In this document: positions 7,226 to 12,152 of the stretch, one piece after another
Layout: each line of letters opens with the position of its first letter
Position numbering within the stretch: position 1 is the stretch's first letter
NCBI GenBank assembly: GCA_964626065.1
Contig: CAZVDE010000050.1
Location: 1-12,152, forward strand
Direction of reading: 5' to 3'
DNA from: UBA3910 sp964626065
GTDB lineage: Bacteria; Bacillota; Limnochordia; Darwinibacteriales; Darwinibacteriaceae
Length of the DNA stretch: 12,152 nucleotides
Program-made: the position numbers and the translations under genes
Notes under the pieces: generated by a model
Seen by the model: only the letters and a program-made list of their open reading frames with translations
The model's database searches: none
Told to the model about the DNA's origin: nothing

Positions 7226-7914
7226 TTAAATTAGAAAAGATCAGCAGAGAGTATTTTATGGGCAATCAGGAGATCAAAGCACTTGACTGCGTTGATCTGG
7301 ACATTCAAAGGGGGGAGTTCTTGTCCATTATGGGGCCTTCCGGTTCGGGCAAATCAACCCTTTTAAACATTTTGGGGGTGCTGGATAAGCCAAGCGCGGG
7401 CAGTTATTTCTTGGAAGAAGTGGACGTGACCTGGTTAAAAGATCGGGAACTGGCTAAAATTCGCAATGAACATTTCGGGTTTATCTTTCAAAGCTACAAC
7501 CTATTTCCCGAATTGACTGCTTTAGAAAATGTGATGGTGCCCCTGATGTACGCGGGCAAAGCTCGCCGTGTGCGGAGGGAGCGGGCGGAAGGCCTGCTCG
7601 CCTCGGTAGATATGGATCACCGTCTGCATCATTTGCCCACGCAGCTTTCAGGGGGCGAACAGCAGCGCGTGGCCATTGCCAGAGCGCTGGCCAACGATCC
7701 CACTTTGATTTTGGCGGACGAGCCCACCGGTAATCTTGCAACCGATCAGGGGGCGGAAATCATGGAAGTTTTGCAGAATTTAAATAAAAAAGGCACCACG
7801 ATCGTCATTGTTACCCATGATCCGGCCATCAGCGCCTACGGAAAACGCTTGATACAGCTGCGTGATGGGGCGGTAGTCGGCGATGAGCGGAGGGGGGAGG
7901 CGCATCATGCTTAA
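7222..7914 (+). CDS. MacB/LolD-class ABC transporter ATP-binding protein
   Basis: The 230-residue product is a stand-alone ATPase that powers the two MacB-type permeases encoded downstream. All main motifs are visible: Walker A GPSGSGKS at 38-45, Q-loop Gln 90 in FIFQSYNLFPELTALENV, signature LSGGEQQRVAIARAL at 142-156, Walker B LILADEP at 162-168 with catalytic Glu 167, and the switch His 199 in VTHD. The EPTGNL block and the NLFPELTALENV segment place it in the LolD/MacB/FtsE class. One oddity: the D-loop, usually NLD in this class, reads N-L-A-T-D, so the usual Asp is Ala 173 with an Asp two residues later. The GTG start overlaps the adaptor's stop codon (GTGA), showing translational coupling. 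Confidence 0.93.
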   Translation: MIKLEKISREYFMGNQEIKALDCVDLDIQRGEFLSIMGPSGSGKSTLLNILGVLDKPSAGSYFLEEVDVTWLKDRELAKIRNEHFGFIFQSYNLFPELTALENVMVPLMYAGKARRVRRERAEGLLASVDMDHRLHHLPTQLSGGEQQRVAIARALANDPTLILADEPTGNLATDQGAEIMEVLQNLNKKGTTIVIVTHDPAISAYGKRLIQLRDGAVVGDERRGEAHHA

Positions 7915-8980
7915 GAGGTTGCAGAACCGCGGTATTATGATTTTGGTCTTTCTGGCCGTTTTTGTGCAGGCAGGCACTGTAGGGGCAAAAGTGCTAGAGA
8001 TAGAAGTACGCGATGCAATCCTGCTCGCGGAAGAGCATAATCTCGATTTTCGCTTGGTTAAAATTGATTGGCAGGCCGCTCAGTCCGATTTGGAGCGGGC
8101 TTTGATCGTGGGCGAACCGGAAATGCTGGCTGAGGCTAAAAAAACGTGGGCACAGGCGGAACAACATTATTTGGAGCGCAAAAGCAGCCTGCACAATTCG
8201 GTCCGCACCGGCTACCAGCGTCTGCTGGAAAAGGAAACGGCTCTGGCCAGTGTCTTTACGGCCAAAGAACGGGCAGAACACCAGCTGGGCGTGGATGAGA
8301 AAAAATATGAAGCGGGCTTGTTATCAAGCCTGGACATTCAGCGGGCCAAAAATAGCCTCTTCGAAGCGGAACAGCGCTGCGCGCTGGCGCAGATAGAATA
8401 CGAAACGGAACAGATGAAATTCAATGAATTATTAGGCCTTCCCTTCGATCAGGAAGTCATACTGACCGAGCGGCTGCTGCTTGATTTTTTCCCCTTTACA
8501 ACCGATTTGGCTGAGTGCGTTGAACAGGCTTTAGTTCACGATCAGGCCATCATGGCTGCCCAAGAAAAACTGCAGCAGGCAAAGGAGGCGGTACGCGCCG
8601 CCCAAAGCCCCTTCACTCCTAGGGTGGAGTTGGAAAGGGCCCTGGCGGGGGAGGAAAAGGCCGCGATAGGCCTGCTCCAGGCGGAACAGGCCCTTTATTT
8701 CCGGGTGCGCGCGGCCTATTATGCTTTGCTCAATCAGGCCCACAGCCTAGAACTGATGGAGCTGCAGATCGAATTGGAGCGCAAAACCTTACTGGCGGAA
8801 GAAAGCAGGTATGCCGCGGGTGTGCTCAGCAATGCCCAGATCGTAAAGCAGCAGGAAGCGCTGGCCCAACTAGAGCAAAACTACAGCACCGCCCTTTTAA
8901 ATTACAGCCTGGCTCGGCTGGAGCTCTTGCGTACTATGGGCCGGGAGGAAACGGCCTGGGGGGGGAACGATGGACATTAA
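7907..8980 (+). CDS. TolC-family protein lacking evident beta-barrel insertions
   Basis: The 357-residue product has a signal peptide (about 1-27, ending VGA-K) and the internal repeat of TolC proteins. The hallmark helix motif occurs twice, as YEAGLLSSLDIQRAKNSL at 134-151 and YAAGVLSNAQIVKQQEAL at 302-319, 168 residues apart. In TolC each repeat carries two outer-membrane beta strands between its helices. Here those places hold only short connectors (about 63-72 and 231-250, the latter AAQSPFTPRVELERALAGEE), so nearly the entire protein reads as helix. It is also shorter than the usual 420-480 residues. It may therefore be a duct without a barrel. The ATG at 7907 follows AGGGGGGAGG at 7891-7900 and overlaps the ATPase gene by eight bases. 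An upstream in-frame ATG at 7883 lies inside the ATPase gene and was rejected. Confidence 0.82.
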   Translation: MLKRLQNRGIMILVFLAVFVQAGTVGAKVLEIEVRDAILLAEEHNLDFRLVKIDWQAAQSDLERALIVGEPEMLAEAKKTWAQAEQHYLERKSSLHNSVRTGYQRLLEKETALASVFTAKERAEHQLGVDEKKYEAGLLSSLDIQRAKNSLFEAEQRCALAQIEYETEQMKFNELLGLPFDQEVILTERLLLDFFPFTTDLAECVEQALVHDQAIMAAQEKLQQAKEAVRAAQSPFTPRVELERALAGEEKAAIGLLQAEQALYFRVRAAYYALLNQAHSLELMELQIELERKTLLAEESRYAAGVLSNAQIVKQQEALAQLEQNYSTALLNYSLARLELLRTMGREETAWGGNDGH

Positions 8981-10277
8981 AAAACGCCGTGCTGCGGTGC
9001 TGCTGCTTGTATTCTGCTTATTAGTCAAAAGCCCGCCGGCCCGCGCGGGTGACAAGCGCCAGATTACCCCGCTGGAGGCGGTGCAACTTGCCTTTGAGCA
9101 CAACATGGAGCATTCGCTTTTTCTATGGGAACAGGAACTGGACGCTAAGCGCGCCGCTTTAGCCAAACAGCCCACCGTGCGGATGACGGCAACACCGGCT
9201 AAATTAGAAAACGGAGACTGGCTCAGCCCCCACGGCAGTCTCAATTTGTCTTTGCCCCTTTCCGCCAACGCAAAATTAGAAGGGGGCCTTGCCCTACAGG
9301 TCAAACAGGGGAGCCTGGAAGTGGAACCTGTGGGCAATTTGAACTTAAACTATAACTTCTTTGCGAAACCCGATAGCGATGGGGGGGAATTAAGCCGGAT
9401 CGAACAGCGGCGCCGGCAGGAAAACACCCTCGTTTTACAGACGCTGCAGTTGTTGATTAATCTGCGCCAAGCCTTGGATGAAGAACAGCTTGCCGCGGGC
9501 GAATACGAACTGCTGCAGCTGTCGCTGCAGGCGGCGGAACAAACCCCGGGATATGATCAACTGCCTTTAAAGCGTCGGATCAGGGAGCAATACCTTACTT
9601 TAGCGCAGCTTAGGGCCGAGATTGAACAACTTCAGTTTCAGCTGGCTTCGTTTCTGGGTGCAGCCGCAGGCATTGTTTATGATCCCGACGTTGAATTTGG
9701 GAATCTTAATTTGAGTTTGGCCGCTGAAGAATTGAAAGAGGAATGGTTTGCGGCCAGTATTTCTTGGCGCCGGGCCCTGGCTGAGCTCGCGGCTGCTCAG
9801 GCAGATCTGGAATATGAGCAGAAAACAAAGGGTTGGCAGATGACGGCCAGCGGTTCAGTTGACCATTCTCTAAACTGGGCCGTAGGTTTGACCGCCAGCA
9901 AAACGTTATACCCTAGGTCGATAATTTCAGAAGAGCTGGAATTAGCTTTGGCCCGAGCAGAACAGGCCGCCGCGGCGGAAGAGCACAAAGTGGCGGTGGA
10001 ACTGCGGGGAGTGCTGGGCAAAATTGAGGCGGCGCAGGGCGATTCAGACTTAAGAGGGGAGCATTTGCACGGGGCGGAGCAGGAATGGGAGCTGCGCCGG
10101 CGCGAGCTGGAGGCAGGCCTTGTTACCCCTTTACAGCTGGAAGAGGCCAAGTTAGCCCTCTTGAAAGCGGAAAACGATTATCGCCACGCCCGCTTTAAGT
10201 TAGGCCTTGCTATCCTCGAGCTTTGGGCCGGCTGTGGCAGAGAATTACCGGCCTTATTGGGCGGTTTGCTAAATTAA
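8970..10277 (+). CDS. Second TolC-family outer-membrane-type efflux protein
   Basis: The 435-residue product has a signal peptide (basic start, hydrophobic 8-19, likely cut after ARA at 26) and a TolC-like plan: a repeat of long amphipathic helices, ending in LEAGLVTPLQLEEAKLALLK (380-399) and an NDYRHARFKLGLAILEL segment. Unlike the gene before it, it carries strand-like insertions at the expected places. About 68-133 has alternating polar/hydrophobic runs such as GSLNLSLPLSANAKLEGGLA and NLNLNYNFF. About 288-314 includes MTASGSVDHSLNWAVGLTAS. This is compatible with an outer-membrane beta barrel. The first half has diverged, and its YxxG-type motif is not obvious. An eight-G run (8958-8965) precedes the ATG, which overlaps the previous gene by 11 bases. 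The role is the exit duct of the pump. Confidence 0.78.
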   Translation: MDIKKRRAAVLLLVFCLLVKSPPARAGDKRQITPLEAVQLAFEHNMEHSLFLWEQELDAKRAALAKQPTVRMTATPAKLENGDWLSPHGSLNLSLPLSANAKLEGGLALQVKQGSLEVEPVGNLNLNYNFFAKPDSDGGELSRIEQRRRQENTLVLQTLQLLINLRQALDEEQLAAGEYELLQLSLQAAEQTPGYDQLPLKRRIREQYLTLAQLRAEIEQLQFQLASFLGAAAGIVYDPDVEFGNLNLSLAAEELKEEWFAASISWRRALAELAAAQADLEYEQKTKGWQMTASGSVDHSLNWAVGLTASKTLYPRSIISEELELALARAEQAAAAEEHKVAVELRGVLGKIEAAQGDSDLRGEHLHGAEQEWELRRRELEAGLVTPLQLEEAKLALLKAENDYRHARFKLGLAILELWAGCGRELPALLGGLLN

Positions 10278-10291
10278 AGGGAGGTGGGCCC

Positions 10292-11593
10292 GTGTCATTT
10301 TTAGATCAACTCCAATGGTCGTGGCGCCATTCTAAGCGGCAGTTGTTTGAGTCAATCCTGATCATCTTGGCCATCGCCCTGGGAGTGGGCGTAATTGTGA
10401 CCGTTTTATCCTTACTGTTAAGTGTAAACCGGGATTTCAGCAAATTGAGTGAAGAAGATTATTTTAGGACTTTGCGTGTACTAAGCAGAGATGAAATGGC
10501 CGGCCGTACCGGTGTGCCCATCGTTTTATTGGGGGAAGAAATGCCCACTGCAGATTGGAGTGTGGGGCTGGCCGAATTAGAAGAGCTGCAAAATAATCTG
10601 CCCGAGACGATGCACGTTTTTGTGGAGAACCGGTGGTCCGGGGAAACAACTCTTTTAGAAGGCGCGGAGCTGCCGGAAGAATTGGCCATCTACCCCTGGA
10701 TGATTGCTAATGAGATTTCCTTTGTGGGTGTGCTGCCCGCCTATTTTAATTTTCAGCGTTTAGAATTAGCCGCGGGCAATCTGTTTTTGCCTGTCGATGT
10801 GCGCAATCAAAACCCGGTAGTGGTACTCACCGCCAAACTGGCGGAAGCGCTCTTTGGCGAAGAGGACCCGCTGGGGCGGGAAATTCCGGTGGATCTTTGG
10901 GAGGATCGGGTAGTTTATACCGTAATCGGGGTTTTAGCTCCCTCAAAAGAAGGCGATTATGACGGGTTTCTGGCCTACGAGGAGAGCCGCAGCGCCTACG
11001 CGCCCGCAACACTTTCACCCTATGGGCCAACGGAGGGGGATGAACGAAAATTTAGCCAAGTCTCCATCGGCATTGATGCCGGAGAGGATTTGGTCTTGGC
11101 CCAACAGCGGGTGCAGGGCGAAGCCGAGCTGCTGTGGGGTGAAGATATTGTAGTGCAGAGCCCCTTACAAGATTTCTTGGAAGGCCAAAAAAGCTTACGG
11201 CGTTCTGCTATGATTATTGGGATTTTTGCTTCTTTGGGCCTGATCATCGCAGTGATTAATATTCTTAACCTCATGTTGGCCAGAGTATTAAAGAGGACCA
11301 AATCCATCGGGCTGTCCATGGCTTTGGGCAGTTCGCGGCGGCTTGTTTTCCGCCAGTTTGTCAGCGAAGCATCTTTTCTCGGCCTGGTTGGTTCCGCCTT
11401 GGGTATTTTATGTTCCTTCGGGCTGGGTGCGGTGCTTAAATATGCTTTGGGAACGGCGGCTCTGCCCGCCATGGCCAAAGAGCGCATAATGCTGGGGGCG
11501 GCCCTAGGGGTGCTTACAAGCCTGCTGTTTGGGGTTTACCCGGCCTACCTTGCTTCCAGAATTGATCCGGTGGATGCTTTACGCACCGATTAG
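10292..11593 (+). CDS. MacB-type ABC transporter permease (first of two)
   Basis: The 433-residue product has the plan of a MacB-type permease without a fused ATPase. One helix lies near the N-terminus (about 18-44), followed by a large extracytoplasmic domain (about 45-300) with the typical NPVVVLTAKLAEALFGEEDP, LGREI and YTVIGVL blocks. Three C-terminal helices follow (about 305-331, 362-385 and 398-421). The cytoplasmic coupling segment KRTKSIGLSMALGSSRRLVF (334-353) and the ending YPAYLASRIDPVDALRTD are hallmarks of the family. Such permeases couple ATP hydrolysis to motions outside the membrane that push substrates through the adaptor and duct. The GTG start is supported by AAAGGGAGGTGGG at 10277-10289. 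The frame is open back to an ATG at 10223 inside the second TolC gene, which lacks a comparable site. Confidence 0.9.
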   Translation: MSFLDQLQWSWRHSKRQLFESILIILAIALGVGVIVTVLSLLLSVNRDFSKLSEEDYFRTLRVLSRDEMAGRTGVPIVLLGEEMPTADWSVGLAELEELQNNLPETMHVFVENRWSGETTLLEGAELPEELAIYPWMIANEISFVGVLPAYFNFQRLELAAGNLFLPVDVRNQNPVVVLTAKLAEALFGEEDPLGREIPVDLWEDRVVYTVIGVLAPSKEGDYDGFLAYEESRSAYAPATLSPYGPTEGDERKFSQVSIGIDAGEDLVLAQQRVQGEAELLWGEDIVVQSPLQDFLEGQKSLRRSAMIIGIFASLGLIIAVINILNLMLARVLKRTKSIGLSMALGSSRRLVFRQFVSEASFLGLVGSALGILCSFGLGAVLKYALGTAALPAMAKERIMLGAALGVLTSLLFGVYPAYLASRIDPVDALRTD

Positions 11594-11604
11594 GAGAGGA
11601 TCTA

Positions 11605-12152
11605 ATGCTTGAGACAGTTCAATTTACGCTGCGGATAATGAAAAAACGTCCTTTGCGTTCGCTGCTGACAATTTTGCAGTTGGCACTGGGCGTTTGGGTT
11701 GTAGCTATCCTGCTTTCCTTTAATTTGCGGGCCGCTGACATCGCCGGGGGCAAGGGGCAGCACTTGGCGGAATCCTTTGCCAAACTGTCCGTTTCTAAAG
11801 TGGAAGAAGTAGAGGGGGGCGGCTGGATGGGCAGCAGCACCAGCAATTTCCGCCTCAGGGATTTGCAGCGGCTGCGGGACAGCGAATACATCGTATCCGC
11901 CTTTATTCACGAAACGGTTTGGGAGCAAAATGTTTGGGTTAATAATTTGGCCTACAAGGTATCCGTTGTGGCCAGAACAACTCCGCAGTATGCGGAAGCG
12001 GTACATCTGGAGCTTAAGGAAGGGCAGTTTTTCACAGAACAGGACCAGCAGCAGGCTAATCAGGTAGTGTTAATTTCAGAAACGGTGGCTAAACAGCTTT
12101 TTCCTGATCGCTCCCCCCTGGGCGAAAAAATCCGGGTTGCCCACTATGGAGA
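11605..12152 (+). CDS. MacB-type ABC transporter permease (second, cut by window end)
   Basis: This gene runs off the window; 182 codons are visible. Its start resembles other MacB-type permeases: a basic patch (MKKRPLRS), one helix at about 18-42 (LRSLLTILQLALGVWVVAIL), then an extracytoplasmic domain containing RLRDLQRLRD, LELKEGQFFTEQDQQQANQV, VVLISETVAKQLFPDRSPLG and EKIRV. These match the periplasmic core domain of the family. It starts 11 bases after the first permease's stop codon, with TAGGAGAGGA at 11591-11600 as ribosome site. The two permeases differ in sequence, so with the single ATPase they probably make a heterodimeric permease pair. The remainder, presumably three C-terminal helices, lies beyond the window. 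Confidence 0.85.
   Translation, partial: MLETVQFTLRIMKKRPLRSLLTILQLALGVWVVAILLSFNLRAADIAGGKGQHLAESFAKLSVSKVEEVEGGGWMGSSTSNFRLRDLQRLRDSEYIVSAFIHETVWEQNVWVNNLAYKVSVVARTTPQYAEAVHLELKEGQFFTEQDQQQANQVVLISETVAKQLFPDRSPLGEKIRVAHYG

Noticed and set aside
9797..10150. Minus-strand open frame of 117 codons rich in Ser and Ala
   Set aside because: It is antisense to the second TolC gene, with low-complexity composition typical of a shadow frame.
10223..10291. Longer start for the first permease
   Set aside because: It lies inside the second TolC gene and has no ribosome site, while GTG 10292 has an excellent one.

Overview
The window looks like chromosomal DNA of an endospore-forming member of the Bacillota (Firmicutes), probably a Clostridia-like lineage. 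The evidence is a complete GerA-type germinant-receptor operon, together with frequent GTG starts and strong purine-rich ribosome binding sites, many of them plain runs of six to eight G. Gene density is high, the base composition looks balanced by eye, and I see no RNA genes, insertion sequences, CRISPR arrays or phage genes.

Region 1 (1-1506, plus strand) is a short operon. It encodes a DUF1538 membrane protein with both family motifs, a PII-like signalling protein that follows 22 bases later, and an unrecognised 87-residue two-helix membrane protein. A hairpin-plus-T terminator closes it. The likely theme is a transporter gated by a PII-like sensor; the substrate is unknown.

Region 2 (1505-5737, minus strand) runs toward region 1. 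In transcription order it encodes GerA (A subunit, about 565 aa), GerB (permease-like B subunit, 365 aa), GerC (lipoprotein C subunit, about 414 aa) and a 57-59 aa protein with two hydrophobic segments. The last has the size, topology and position of the small 'D' subunits known for some Bacillus germinant receptors. The genes overlap or nearly touch, so they are one transcription unit, probably switched on in the forespore; a plausible sigma-G-like promoter lies just upstream of gerA.

Region 3 (5918-12152, plus strand, running off the window) diverges from the ger operon and encodes a tripartite MacAB/TolC-like efflux or export system: a HlyD/MacA-type adaptor, a MacB/LolD-class ATPase, two TolC-family proteins in tandem, and two MacB-type permeases, the second cut by the window end. 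The first TolC-like protein seems to lack the beta-strand insertions that form an outer-membrane barrel. The second carries strand-like segments at both expected places. Together they form a self-contained envelope-spanning pump with an unusual duplicated TolC component in a spore former, which raises the question of whether the host is diderm. This operon is the most interesting part of the window.

Starts were chosen by ribosome binding sites, and several genes are shorter than their longest open frames.
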